Shown piece after piece: positions 1 to 11,889 of a stretch of DNA of 64,000 bases (position 1 is its first letter; every line of letters begins with the position of its first letter). The stretch comes from Platerodrilus igneus (Eukaryota; Arthropoda; Insecta; Coleoptera; Lycidae). The DNA lies in the NCBI GenBank assembly GCA_036346225.1, contig JARFIW010001480.1:9889001-9953000 (forward strand), in the 5' to 3' direction. The notes below the pieces were generated by a model that was not told the DNA's origin, ran no database searches, and was given only the letters and a program-made list of their open reading frames with translations. The position numbers and the translations under genes are program-made.

Positions 1-3000
1 CGTCGAAACTCGAGCGCCGTACGCGCTATCCTCTAGACGTCCGCCTGGAGGTCTGTCGAGGTGTTCATGTTTGTTAAAGCTGTCAGCGCTGATTTACTGT
101 CGCTGATTATATAATATTCATCTCTGCCCACGTGGTTTATTACGTAATCGATTGCCTCTCGTATGGCTACCAATTCGCACTGGAAAATAGTGCTCCAGTT
201 TGCGAGTTTGGTTTGAAACCGAAACACCTCCCTATCCTGCTTATACACGACAAACGCCGCGCCTGCTTGCCCGTCATCTATGCGTGAGCCGTCCGTATAA
301 ATTCTGATACCCGTCGCGTCCCCATCGCCTTCTACAAACTCGATTCCTCTAATATCCGCCGGGTGTCCCAACTCCGATACAACGATCTTTCGTTCTAACT
401 TCCTATTACCAAGATGAATATCTTCGATAATTTCGCGCCCTTTCCCTATATTCATCAATCTCCTATCTCTAATCTCCCTAACGACATATTCGATAGGAAC
501 AGTCCTACTGATCACCAGGACCGCCTCCGTGGAGGTGGTCCTGTACGCCCTGGCCGCTTTCACAGCAGTTATGCGTTGTACGCTAGTCAATTGACGCATG
601 TCCCGGACTTTACAACCTTCCGCCCATACAGAAGCTGCGTACAGCATAGCCGGCTCAATTGCTCCGGCATAAATCGTTCTCAGTGATTTGCCCCTGAAAC
701 CCCAGTTGATTTTCGCCGCCGCCATCATTTTGTTTGATATTTCGTTGCCTTTGCTTTTAATGTACTGCACGTAAGCATTCCAATTTAACTTATTGTCAAT
801 CTTCACCCCGAGATATGTAATTGCTTCCTTAAACGGTATTTTCTCCCCCTCCCAGCTCTAGCCTAGGGGGTCGCTGTCCCGGTTTCTTTCCGAAATAAAG
901 CGCCTCTGACTTCGCGGGGTTAAATTTTAATTTTACCGCCTGCAACCATGCGTGTAGTTTATTATGCGCCTCGTTCGGTTTTATGCGCACATCCATTAAC
1001 AATCGTGATCTGACAATTAAAAGCGTATCATCCGCAAACCCAACGATTGAGCATCCTGTGGGCAACTTGACCCTAAAGATGATCTCATACAACAACTTCC
1101 AAAATGTGGGACCAGAACATGACCCCTGCTGGCATCCCCTTTCCACCTCGCGCGACAAAACTTCCCCCGGAAGTTCAACCTGTGCCAATCGCCCCGAGAA
1201 ATAACTCTTGACCAAAGACATCAAGTTTTGTGGACAACCCCTATTTTCCAACTCGCAAACAATCAATGGCCACCAGGCAGCATCAAATGCTCCTGAAATG
1301 TCCAAAGCAACAACGACACAATACTCCTTTGCGTCTCTCGCCTGCTTAATTTCCCCGACAACGAACTCTAATGCGTCGATAGTCGACTTTCCCTCCATAA
1401 AACCGAACTGTCGGTTAGTAAAACCGCCGCTGTCGCGCACTAAGTGCTCAACTCAGGTAGTCATAACGCGATCATAAACTTTCCCCAGCACCGGTAGCAA
1501 GCTAATTGGACGATAGCTGCCCGGCTCTGACGCATCCGCCTTTTTAGGTTTAGGTATGAATTTCACGTTCTGGACTTTACAGCAACGCGGAAAGACGCCC
1601 CTTTCTAGACAAAGATTAAACAACCCGACAAAGACACACGGGGCTAACCGGCACGCCTTCAGAGCTGCGTCTGAAGTGATTCCGTCATGCCCCGGTGCCT
1701 TCTTAGGATTCATCCTCCTAAGAGCTCTGACGACCTCGTGAACTAGGATTGCCTTATCGGCACTTGTTCCTTGCGCCTCTGTACCTTCCCGACGTACTAA
1801 ATCGTGCGACCCTCATCCTCCTCGGGATTATCCGAAGGGAAAAATTACTCTGATAAATATTCCGCCGTGGTTTTAAAACCTTCCGTATATTCGCCATTTG
1901 TCTTTCTTATGTTACCGAGCGCGATTTTCTGTTGTTTACCCCTTATTACGCGATATGCGGTTCCCCAAGGTTCTTTCTGTGAGTTTCGCGAGCAGAATTC
2001 TTTGAATTTATTTGTTCGCGTTTCTTCTATTAATATCTTATATTCGCGGTAACTTTGATTGTATTCTATTCTCCGTTATTCTCTTATTTCTCCCGAGGCG
2101 CGTTGATAGCGGCGCCTTAGGTTACGCGTTTCTGCCCGCTTGGTGGTTAGTTCCCGGGTCCACCAGGGTACGCTCTCTTTAAATGTTTTCTTTCGCGGCA
2201 TGGAGTACGACGACGCGTCTACCACCGCGTCGTTTAAATTTTCCGCGAGTGTTTCTATTTCGTCTGCCTCTCGGCAGTTAAATAGCATATTTTCGAACGC
2301 AGGAATACTTTCGCCAAATTTTTGTTTAAACAGCTCCCAATTTACTTTTTTACTACAGAACCGCGGAAATATAGTTAGCTGCTCGTTTGCGCTTGTTTTG
2401 GTCTCAACGTTCCATGTTATTAATTTATGGTCAGAAAGCGTTTCCTTGCCCGACCTCAATTTCCAATCACAAATGATTTCTATCATCTCGTGCGAGGCTG
2501 CAGTAATATGAATAAAACTGCTGCCTCTATGCCCCTCAAACGTAAGTGAATCATTAGTGTTTATCACACTAAGATCCCATTCCGTTAAAAGATCAGCAAC
2601 CTGTGAACCCCTGTCGTCTTCTATAGGGCTACCCCATAGTGGCGACTTGGCATTAAAATCTCCCCCGATAATTAGATTTTTATTCCTACCGATTTTACGA
2701 AGAATTTCTTCAATTTGATTTATTAAGTCCTCTGTTTGAGGATTTTTCCGCCGGGAGTCGACCGGTGGAAGATACGCGCTAATCACGTAAAACGTATTTA
2801 ATCCGGTTTTGATTTCAGCCGTCGTTAGAAATTCGTTTGATAAATTATTTAATATAATTCCTGCACACACCCCATTATTTATTATTATTCCGCTGCGCGG
2901 TCGTTTGCTGTTCGCGTTTAAGACGGTAAACCCCCTCCCAAAACCTGTTATTTTATGGCTATACAGGTGCGGTTTCTGTATGAGCCCGATGTCGTTTTTG

Positions 3001-3116
3001 TTTTCGTTCATTAATTTAACGAAATTATTTGTGGCCCCTTTGCCCTTGCCTAAATTAATTTGCGCACATTTAATTTTCGAGCTTCTCGGAATATCGTTTA
3101 ATGGCCTAGGATCCAT
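1..3116 (-). pseudogene. LINE ORF2 polyprotein: endonuclease - reverse transcriptase - RNase H (broken)
   Basis: The start at 3116 overlaps the end of ORF1 by 11 bases in another frame (ATGGATCCTAG holds both signals), a layout usual for R1-type elements. The endonuclease (3116-2076) keeps GGDFNAKSPLWGSP and SDHKLI. The expected catalytic Glu of the QEP motif is Lys (LIQKPH) and the usual Asp of the D-x-T motif is His. After a frame break near 2076 the RT continues in pieces: a linker about 2052-1850, fingers at 1713-1453 with APGHDGI and YRPISLLPVLGK, and the palm at 1440-829 with LDISGAFDAAWW and GFADDTLLI. The thumb and RNase H (806-33) show YTDGS, an ELVAIREA Glu and SDSKSA, and are cut by the window edge. 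At least four frame or stop lesions are present. Confidence 0.92.
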
Positions 3117-4544
3117 AGTCGATGTTGCTGGTGATGACTGCCTTCAAACGCTGCATCGTTGGGCACTGGCTGGACTTGGCGTCGTGACGAGTGTCGACCC
3201 TGACGCTACCAACCCTATCGTTCGCCGTCGCACAAACAACACAACAAGAAACTGCCCGCCTACAGTTCTTGAACTCATGCCCCACTTCGGCGCAGTTACC
3301 GCAAAACTGCATCCGCTCCTTACACTCCGCTGACCTATGACCAACTCGTAACAGCGATAACACTGCACCATCGAGAAGTGATCACGAGTCCAGACCTTAC
3401 GCCAACCCAGACTGACCAAATCCACCAAGAAACACCTCCTAGCCTCCGGCGACACCTTAAAAACAACGCTGGCCATCGGATCTCTGGGTCCCTTGCCGCC
3501 AAACCGAAACTTCTCCTTGACCTCCTCCTCGAACCTAAGCCCCCTGAAGCGGGGGTTCTGAACAATCAACCTCTTCACGAACTCTTCTTACTTCATCTCC
3601 CTCTCTACCCCAGGGAGCACGATGCGCGGCCTCCTCTTCTCAATGGTCCTCGCGGTCAGACCCTGACAAGCCTCGCCCACCGTCGACTGCAACCGCTTGG
3701 CGTCCTCCCGACCAGCACACTCGACAACAACGCCACCCCTACGCGTCCGACGTGCTCCGACAACAACAAACCCATCCTTGGCCGGATGAACCTTCTTCTT
3801 CAACGTCGCCATGACGTCTTTTTTGACACCTGGATTGGCGTCAACACGAACCGCGACCGTCGACGCTGCCTTCTTCGCCACTGCACCTGCATACGAAGCT
3901 ACCGCTGGGACCAAACGACCTTTTAATCCCCCCTGCACCACTACGACCTGCTCCGTCCTCGCCGCTGCGACTGCTACCTCCGCCACAGCCTCCTTCACCT
4001 CGCCTCGCACCATCCTAAGACCTCTAACTATCCCCAAAAGCTGATTCGCAACGTCTCGAAACTCGTCCGCGGCGTTGCGAATCACCTTCCTGTCGTCCAC
4101 GGTGATGGTTGTCGAAGTGGCAGGGACCCGCTTGTGTATAAGGCCGTGCGCCTTCCTTGCCCGGAACATCAAGAGATCCAGTTCGTCTAGATCGCTAACC
4201 GTAACGCTTCCGTTGCCGCCAGTCGACCCGCGACGCTGGCCTCTCGAAGTTGCGGGCGACTCATGCCCGGCTCCACACACAAGGGGCGCCGGCCCCTCCG
4301 ACTCCACCACCACAGACGCAGGCTCCCTCTGCGTCACGACTACCTCCCCGTCGAGCTGCAACTCCGACTTCTCTTCCCTAACCACGACCTCCTTCTCTCC
4401 GACCTTATCGACCGCCCCAGCCTCCGACTGCTCAGCCCTGACTGACTCCGACCTACCACCCCTCTTCTTCTTCGGCAACGGCTCCTCATCTCGATGTAGA
4501 ACCAAAGGACAAACAAAAACCAGATCAAAATGTCCTGACGACAC
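3106..4544 (-). pseudogene. LINE ORF1 (gag-like, zinc-knuckle protein, broken)
   Basis: Gag-like RNA-binding protein of the LINE. The N-terminal part (4544-3588) is basic with a KKKRGG stretch, an acidic/Val-rich middle and an Ala/Val-rich helical segment. An in-frame TAA at 3590-3588 interrupts it and the same frame resumes with EEFVKR. A second lesion, a frameshift near 3360-3345, falls inside the first zinc knuckle (CYRCY in one frame, GHRSAEC in the next). Two more Cys-His clusters follow (CGNCAEVGHEFKNC, then CCVVCA). The ORF ends DYGS-stop at 3106, overlapping ORF2. The Met at 4544 was chosen as the first in the open frame; an upstream start cannot be excluded. Confidence 0.85.
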
Positions 4545-4600
4545 TTAATAAACTCGAAGTTAAGATGTGCAATTAAACGGCAAAACAACAACAAGTACAG

Positions 4601-5426
4601 AACAAAAACGCTGCTCCAATAAAAGACCTAGATTTCAAATGACCCTTAAACTTATCTGTTTTTATTTATTTATTCAAATTTCATAAACTGCCAAATGAAA
4701 TTTTAAATTTATGAGAAATAAAATAAACACTAACGTCAAAATAACAAGAGGACGAAATAAGATAGCAAGCCCAATAAATATACGCAATTAAAAATCTACT
4801 ATAACAAAACTGTATTTATTTATTTAAAATTCAAACTAACTAATTACATCAAAAACAAATTTATAAAATACCCGACTTTAAATTTAGAAATAAACTAATT
4901 AAAACACGCGTTATTGGAATGCGGTACCGGAAGAACTTACCGCTTGTTTACTCGACCTTGAAATGTTACACCACTAATTATACCCAAAGATCGACTTTTA
5001 GGAATCTTAAAGTACACGTGTACTTAAAAAAATGGAAAATTTATATTCGAATTATTTTAAAATTTACGGTTTTTAGTTATTTGTTTGATTCAAAAGGGGC
5101 TAGATTTTGGTTTGCAAATTGTTATTTTATTACACGCACGTTATATAATTTTCCCGTATTTATTTGCTTGTTTTACGCGGTTTTTTAACCCGATTTACTA
5201 GATTTCCCAATAAATTTATTAAAAACTCCCTTTTAAATTATTTTGAAATTATTTGGGGTGTTTGGTTATTGGTTTTGATTTATTAGCCCAAAATTTGATT
5301 TAGTTTATTTTAAAACGGGAATTTTAGTTTAAATTTAAGTTAAAACGCGGTTTATTTAGTATTTAACGGATTAAATTATTATTTTGGTTTTATTTAATGC
5401 CCTGTATATTAAAATTAACGGCACAC
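4601..5426. other. AT-rich stretch without recognisable gene
   Basis: Very AT-rich sequence between the R1/LOA-type ORF1 and a LINE-tail element. It may include the 5' UTR of the R1/LOA-type element but no boundary, TSD or coding motif was seen. Confidence 0.5.
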
Positions 5427-6310
5427 ATCATCATCATTAGGTCTTCAGTCCTGGAACTGGTTAGACGCGTACCATCATTGTTTCCTATTCTGAACTAACC
5501 TACAGATTTTCCTGAAATTTGCACAGTCTGCATCTATAACTATCTGATCTAGGTCTACATCTACCTCTTTTTTCCTATCTCTGCTTGTAATATATCCCAT
5601 AGTATTCCCCAAAAAAGCCTTAGAACGTATTCTGCCCTTCTATTTCTCTTATCTTTTTCCCCAGATATCCTTGTTCCCCTACTATTTCTGTAACCTATTT
5701 GTTATTATCTTTGTCTGTCCATGCTATCGTCCTCATACATCTGAAGCACAGCATTTCGAAAGGCTGCTACCGTTTTTCTGTCTGCGTTTCAGACTGCCCG
5801 TATTTCATAGGCATACTGTACTGTGCTACATACGCTTTCAACAATTTTCTTCTTGTTCTATGTTTGTTGTCTTTCCTCCCAGGCGCTGTTCCTTCTTGTT
5901 AGATGCAGTTCAATCACTTTCTATGTTTTACAATTATATACCCTATTTCTCCGACCTTCAGTGGTTGTGAAGGACGGTAAGTAACCTGTGGCTGTCAAGT
6001 TCCCCCAACACTTAACCATATACCTATTTAATATATTTTCCAATATATCTTTTCGCACAGTCATCATTAGTTGCAGATATTTCGCAACCACCAACTAGTT
6101 GTTTATACTAATCATCAGATTTATTTGCGCTTATTTTTTCGTCATTAGGTTTTCCGTCTCAAAACTGGTTGAACACGTACCTGCACTTATTTATATTCTG
6201 AGCTAGCCTACCTAGTTCCCTGAAATTCTCACACAACGTGTGTATACAGCTCGTTCCCCTTCTATTGTTTTCTAATTTTATGCCCTATTTCAGCGAGATT
6301 TAGTGACGGC
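5427..6310 (-). mobile_element. LINE-tail composite element, minus-strand copy
   Basis: Read on the minus strand this contains, in order: a short LINE 3' coding end (about 6300-6140), a roughly 200-base AT-rich spacer (about 6137-5935), and a longer degenerate RTE-like C-terminus (about 5870-5440) ending in an ATG trinucleotide tail (CATCATCATCAT on the plus strand at about 5427-5438). The same three-part order and much of the same sequence occur on the plus strand at 56000-56838, so it appears to have moved as a unit. Frames are broken throughout. Boundaries are approximate. Confidence 0.75.
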
Positions 6311-6657
6311 ACACAATAATAAAAAATAAAATACAATAAAAAGCAAAGCTTAAACTATAATAAAACAATAATAAATATCAAAAAACTTACTTGTTTACTG
6401 CAGAAGCGGGAGCACTGAAAAACACGTCCGCTCGCTTCAAGCGGTAACTAGAAAGTAACCAAAATCAACAAATAGATTTGACAACCAGGCACCTTCTTTT
6501 GCAGTTTCGGCAATTGCAACATATTCTGTTTTAGCAGAAGAAGTCCTACGTTGCGACCTGCCTGTCGTAAGAGATGACTAAAGCGGTTAAAACACTGTCT
6601 CAACACACTCTTCGTTCACACGCACGCGCACACATACTAACACATATTCGCGCACTC

Positions 6658-6697
6658 CACACACAAACACGCGCGCGCACGCACACACACACACACC
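6658..6697. repeat. (CA)n/(CG)n microsatellite
   Basis: Alternating CA and CG dinucleotides, directly visible. An ORF spanning it (6574-6849) is low complexity and not treated as a gene. Confidence 0.85.
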
Positions 6698-6894
6698 TCG
6701 TACTTACATACACACATAGTTTTGGTTGTTTTTTCTTTTCTTTCGTTTTTTCTTCTTCTTTTGAATCTTGTGCTTTTTTCTTAATGGCTTCTTTTTATTT
6801 TAGTTTTATTTCTTCGTTCCCTTGCTCTACATTCCTATCCATTTCCTGACTGACTTTAAATTTTTTGATCCACCTCGGGATATTTTGTAAAAAA

Positions 6895-7150
6895 TATTGT
6901 TTATAATATGCTTTTTTAATTATAAGCTTGTAAATAAAATTCCTTTAATGAGGTTTCTTGCTTGTTTATTTTTGATCCACACCACTCTACGACGTTTTAG
7001 CTAGCACGGCATTACTTATGTGAATTCTTTTTCTTTCCTTGTTGCGGTACTCGGTGCGAGCTAATTTCTTTGCTTATTTTACTTTTTTTTTCATGTCCGC
7101 ACGGAATACTGTAACTGTATAATTTTCTTTATATTATGTAGTACATTGTT
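6895..7150. repeat. Dispersed repeat, copy 1 of 2 in window
   Basis: Shares blocks in the same order with 21330-21560: a TTGTAAATAAA block, a CCACxCCAC-TACGACGTTTT block followed by GCTAGCACG, a CTCGGTGCG block, and a TTTGCTTATT-TACTTT to TGTCCGCACGG block. The element type is unknown; no ORF or TSD was found. Confidence 0.7.
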
Positions 7151-7700
7151 AATAAGGCAATAACAAAGCGATTTTCGGGCTAGGCTACATGCGCTACATT
7201 CTTGATTAATGGTCATGGGATGTGGGTGTATACGTTAAAGACGAATCCAAGTAAATATAAAGAAATGCTAGTTATGTATAGCTGCTATTAAACTAGAAAA
7301 GCTAGACGTTGTATTGTTCCTTCTCAAAATACTTCTGGGCACTTCAATTGTATCTGCACTGTATAAGTATTGAATGTGTGCCATTAACGGTTAAAGCAGC
7401 TTATATTTATAGACAGGTGATCCTGCTTAAGCCTTACAATAACATATAACTTAATAAACGTCTCGATGACATAACTCACAATTAGTTAGCGGTTTGGCAT
7501 GTTAGCAGCGATTCGTTGCTTAAGCCACACCGTAACATATAATTTAAAACTTTTCCTTTTTTGGAGGGGATAACTAGGTAATATTTTATTTCCTTATAAA
7601 TGGGAATCATGTAAACATGTTGAAGTTCTTTAACAACCATCAAGTTGCTAATATCTATGTAGAGCCAGGTAGATAGTGTAATTTTAATATTTACCTACCG

Positions 7701-7766
7701 CGTGAGGGTATCCAATTAACAATAAATAATAAATAACAGGACCTCTAACACCATCGTACCCTCACG
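7701..7766. repeat. 10-bp perfect inverted repeat with 46-nt spacer
   Basis: CGTGAGGGTA at 7701-7710 is the exact reverse complement of TACCCTCACG at 7757-7766. It lies near one end of the solo LTR, in the part that would be U5 on the minus strand. Confidence 0.85.
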
Positions 7767-8666
7767 TTTCGGGACGTTGCCTCGCAAGCTGCAGCAGTCG
7801 GTGAAGGGGGGGTTCATTAAACAAACACACTGAGACGAAAATTCGATTGTTTTATTGAACGAGCTACTAACTAAAACTTCAACTAATTACATATGCATAA
7901 CAAAATATAAAGTAAATAACCTTATGTACAAAAGGGCGCCACCATGGGAATTAAACGGCCCATGGACCAATCGCGGTAATAGCTCTCGTCGCACTTTGTT
8001 CGTGGGCGATGAACCAAAATGGCAGAACAGAAAATAAGTCACTTATAGTCTCCGGCTAGCACAAACACAACTTAACTAAACTTAACTAACAAACATATTT
8101 TGAATAGATACAGTTCTAGGTGTACACACCCCAATAACAAAATTTATTAATGCTACCCTATTCTAATTAACTTGCATAGTGCGACGACCCTTTTAACCAC
8201 GGGGTCATCTACACCATGAAAAATACGACCTTCTCAAGGGTCAAATAGTACCGTAACTTGACTTCGGGCCTGAGCTTTGCATTCTCAGGTAGTCTCGTGG
8301 ATTAGTGATTAACGACCTCTGACACCGTCGAAACACAATATAATAGAAGACCCTTCTAAAACGATGCGGTCTCCAAAGCAATAATAAAACGGATCAATTT
8401 ACTTGAACTGGGCATTCACCCGGAATTGTATTTTATGGAAGTCGACAAATACTGTTTTTAAACAAATAACTGACTTATGCTGCATAACACAGCCTTGAGT
8501 TCATAGTAATATCACATATACTAATTACTTACTCAGAGAAATAAATAACTTAAAACATAACGGCCCGCACTTGACTGCAGAGAAATAAACACATCACTAG
8601 TAACCGTTAGCTTTAACCTCTAACGCGTCTGGAAATAAACAACCCCGATTCCCACCGGCTGGCCTC

Positions 8667-8674
8667 CTTATATA
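8667..8674 (-). promoter_or_regulatory. TATA box of the solo LTR
   Basis: TATATAAG on the minus strand, followed by a relatively GC-rich stretch (GGAGGCCAGCCGG). It is placed inside the solo LTR about 440 bases from its minus-strand 5' end. No clear initiator motif was seen. Confidence 0.45.
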
Positions 8675-9253
8675 CATTTTGGTTAATTGAAAATAACCCT
8701 TTCTTGACGCTCTTACTCGGCTTAGGATGCGCCGGTCGTAAATCTTTAATTTTAATTAAAACTGTCAATGCCTAAGATAACCACAACCGTAGCTCTCAGA
8801 ATTGATTTTAGTTGAGTGCTCAGCTAATTGAAAAATTGCTTCAGACCACCCTGACATAAATAGGATCCTAAAGCATGATTGACATCTAATCATAGATATG
8901 GGCTAATCTGACATGTTTAGTGCCCTTAAAGTAAGTGCCTTTAGAAAAATTGATTAACTCTTGGATTAGATCTTTCTGGGAACTTCGCTGAGAAGCTACT
9001 TGGGTGATCCTGCAGCCGCTACAATTCTAATAATTAGCATGCTAAAATTAAACTAGAAACTAACTATTTTTAGGAATACTAGAACTATTAGAGCTTATTA
9101 AAACAGTATGTTACAATAGGAAAAAGATAGAAGGATATAGGAAGACCTAGACCAAGCTATATTAGTCAAATTATTAGAAATTTGGGTTGTGAAGGGTATG
9201 TAGAACTTCTTAGATTAGCACAGAATAGAAAAAAAGTTAGAGCTGCGTCAAAC

Positions 9254-9271
9254 CGACCTTAAGTAAGGTCG
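9254..9271 (+). promoter_or_regulatory. Conserved hairpin at LINE stop codon
   Basis: CGACCTT-AAGT-AAGGTCG forms a perfect 7-bp stem with a 4-nt loop. The stop codon TAA is at 9260-9262, inside it. It is identical at 33322-33339. A 3' hairpin of this kind is a reasonable RT recognition signal for a LINE and its parasite (inference). Confidence 0.7.
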
Positions 9272-9292
9272 AAAACAAAATGATGATGATGA

Positions 9293-11175
9293 TCCTCGAA
9301 GGTAGTTGGAATTCTACTCTTTTTTTTATAACTTATGTACCACATTACTCTGTTAACTGCTCAGTTCTATTCCAGTTTTGTTTCTTCTTAGAATTAACAT
9401 TACTGTTGCGAGTTACAATTAGGCAACTTGTCAAACACACGTATATTCTCCAGGGACCGAGAATTTTCTAGCAATTATTGGAGAATGATTCATTCTTTTT
9501 AATTCAGGGTATAAATAAGACCGATGATGAAGTACAGTCTTAGTCTATATCAGAATGTCGAATATAAATTATATCGTGTAAAGTTAAATAGTTGAGCTTT
9601 TGGAAGTCCAAGAGTAAACATAAATGTTATATTATGTGAACGTGTCTAATGTACATGCAGCTTGTGGAATACATAAATAGACAAAAGTGTAATAAATAAA
9701 TAGTTGTGTTAGTGTTGTTAATAAACCTATGGTTAAGAATTTAGTTTAAGAAGATATTAGTGCTTGTAAATTCATTAGTGTGATAGTGCTTCATTGTTAA
9801 TTGGACTAAAAACATCTATAAATAAGGCATATACTGTTAATTAGACTTGTGAACAGCGAGTAATAAAGACTCTTGTTATTACTTGTTTTAAATTAGTAAA
9901 AACGCGGTAGTAGTAGTCCGCTACATTACTTTCTAGTATGATGTAAGTTTCTGATTGTATGTAGTCACATTTGCTTTTGTAAATGCTGCCTAAGCATAAT
10001 CTCAGTGGAAGAATGAGTCCAAAATGGGTGCGTTTTGTACAAGCATTGAAAATATGTTTATCTTGTCCACTTTGGATATTATTTAAAAATAATTGAATTT
10101 TCAAAATGCAGCAGCTTGTTAATCTCTCAACACACTTTTTTTTTCAATTTAAGTACAATTTGGGTGCAAATGTACACCATTCTTTATGGCAAAGTAGTAT
10201 TAAAACTGGGCTGCTTATATGAATATTGTGAAATACGCCGCAGAAAATATATAGCGATGCGACATGCATATTTATTACCACTATATTAGTAACGCGTACT
10301 ATGAATTTATAAAACAAGAGGCTTCCTAGCCATCTAGTGTTCTGTCAAAAATATGTTCTACATCAAAGAATAGCAAATATTAAACGGGTCTATGAATAAT
10401 GTATATTTTGAGCTTGCGTGCAAACGGAATGTCAGATTCATTCACTGCTCTTCTGAAGTATATTGCCCCGACGTCACCAGAATATGTGACAACAAAGAGA
10501 TCTGTCGAAAATGGAATACATTTGCTGAACACGCATAAAAATGAGGTATTGAAATATTGACTACTTTAGGGGAATATGAAACCTGTACGAAAGTCATTTT
10601 ATAAATTTGACCGTATTTGTCAAATAAAATTCTCTATATTTTCCACAAACGTATCTTTTATTCTGTTATTTGCGAAAAATTATTAACGCCAAGTCGGGAA
10701 AACAAACGCTTATTAATGTCGGTATCAACTTTTCATACAGATGTGCGGAATGTCTTACTTTACAAATTCAACAATGCTTAGACATCAGATTATGAATCGA
10801 ATGATAAAAGAAACTAAACGCCAAAAATGCGATTTTTTTATACAAAACGCACCCTTCGGGTGCGCCGTTTTTAATTTTAAAATGAAACCGATTATTTAAT
10901 CGAACAATTTTTACAGATTTATAAAGTAGACATGTGGAAGTAGTTTTCCGTCGTTTTACCGAGAGTTTTGAGAATTCTCAATTTTATTTTTATTTTATAA
11001 TTACTTGCACTTTAAAATTATTCTATTCCATGCTATAAATGTTCTTTTAATTCGCTTATTGTATCTTTAGTGGGCGTTTCTACTGTCACAGAAAACGTCA
11101 CGTTTTCTGTTCTTACTGCTTTGTTACGTTCCGTCCCTGTATTTAAAATTTTGCGTATAGTTAATTTTAAAACGT
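9293..11175. other. Unassigned AT-rich interval
   Basis: No gene or repeat boundary recognised. A 7-bp GC stem with a 3-nt loop (CGCACCC-TTC-GGGTGCG, about 10849-10865) lies between T-rich runs. Confidence 0.45.
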
Positions 11176-11284
11176 TGCTACGTACCATGACGTAGCCGGA
11201 AGAAAACGTAAATATACCAGGCTAACTACCAATGCGGAGAGGGGAGGGGTTCCTATAGCAACACAAAAACAATACATCGCCAAC
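11176..11284 (-). repeat. LTR fragment, left copy
   Basis: Matches 12124-12234 almost base for base, from TGCTACGTACCATGACG to CATCGCCAAC, differing by a few substitutions and G-run length. Confidence 0.85.
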
Positions 11285-11889
11285 TGCAATTCTGACACAT
11301 GGTGAGTTCGTCGGAGTTTTTCGACCAGTCTCAAAAAATCATGTACAGTAAGAGTGTTCGGTACACCAGAAAATTTCTTCAAATTCCACTCTTACACAGG
11401 AAGGCTTTGGTAGGAAACCAAAAAGGAGGTCATTTTGAATATGAACAAGAAAGAAATTGGTAGAGAGTAACTAAATAAAGGCTAACCGTAACTCGATAGA
11501 AGCCAAAAAAAAGTATTGCGAATACAGGACAATCTAAAACATATCCGACGGTAAACTTAAGGAATACTAATGGGAGCAAAACAACAAAATAGAAATTATA
11601 ATAGGGCTGTAGAATAAAAGAAAAATCGGAGAAAAAAACTAACTCTAGACTTGACGGGGAGAGCAGAATGTACCGAGAGGGAAGGAAAGAAGAAATTTTG
11701 GGCGCCAGCGTTTTCAACGGACTAGGATTATTGGCGAAAACACAAGTCCAATAATCTGAAATTAAACAACCGATAATATTGAGCGATTAGGAAAGAAAAC
11801 AAAACTAAAATTTAATAAGATCGAACCCACACCAGAAATAACGGAAAGAAATAAATACTGGTTCGAGCGTAAGGGAAGAAAACTAAGTA

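Larger units (their letters stand above)
1..4600 (-). mobile_element. R1/LOA-type non-LTR retrotransposon, copy 1 (3' end outside window)
   Basis: A LINE read on the minus strand. It has an ORF1 with retroviral-type zinc knuckles, then an ORF2 with an apurinic-type endonuclease, a reverse transcriptase and an RNase H domain. Window base 1 corresponds to about base 14739 of the second copy, so roughly the last 550-950 bases (end of RNase H, C-terminal Cys-His motif, 3' UTR) lie beyond the left edge. The 5' end is not sharply visible and is set just upstream of ORF1. The domain order and the FADDTLLI and GCxQGSCSGP motifs in RT match the I-group (R1/LOA) of LINEs. Stops, frameshifts and altered catalytic residues make it a dead copy. 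The flanks do not look like 28S rDNA. Confidence 0.9.
6311..7516. other. Unassigned, mostly AT-rich, contains simple and dispersed repeats
   Basis: No gene seen. It holds a CA/CG dinucleotide tract near 6658-6697, a dispersed repeat at about 6895-7150 also found at 21330-21560, and near 7428-7460 a degenerate duplicate of the start of the SINE-like element at 7517. Confidence 0.5.
7677..9115 (-). mobile_element. Solo LTR-like insertion, 1,439 bp, TGTAA...TTACA, 4-bp TSD ATAG
   Basis: The termini are TGTAA and TTACA, flanked by ATAG at 7673-7676 and 9116-9119. The related copy at 33032-33356 has a single ATAG (33185-33188) at the equivalent point, so this is a filled site against an empty site. 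On the minus strand there is a TATATAAG box at 8674-8667 and AATAAA at 7856-7851, which would suit U3-R-U5 order with a long R. No coding capacity and no internal direct repeat was found, so a solo LTR is preferred over a complete element. The 4-bp TSD suits an LTR element such as gypsy. Orientation rests only on the TATA and polyA signals. Confidence 0.8.
7517..9292 (+). mobile_element. SINE-like/half-LINE element, copy 1, split by a solo LTR
   Basis: The 5' non-coding part is 7517-7676 and the 3' LINE-derived part is 9120-9292. The 3' part reads as the end of a LINE ORF (an RRKDIGRPRPSYI stretch and LLRLAQNRKK, ending ASNRP-stop at 9260-9262). A perfect hairpin overlaps the stop codon, and an ATG trinucleotide tail follows. 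An uninterrupted copy lies at 33032-33356 with the two parts directly joined, showing that 7677-9115 is a later insertion. Confidence 0.85.

Noticed and set aside
10845..10870. Bacterial-type rho-independent terminator (GC stem followed by T run)
   Set aside because: The context is eukaryotic with no upstream gene; the hairpin is short and likely fortuitous.
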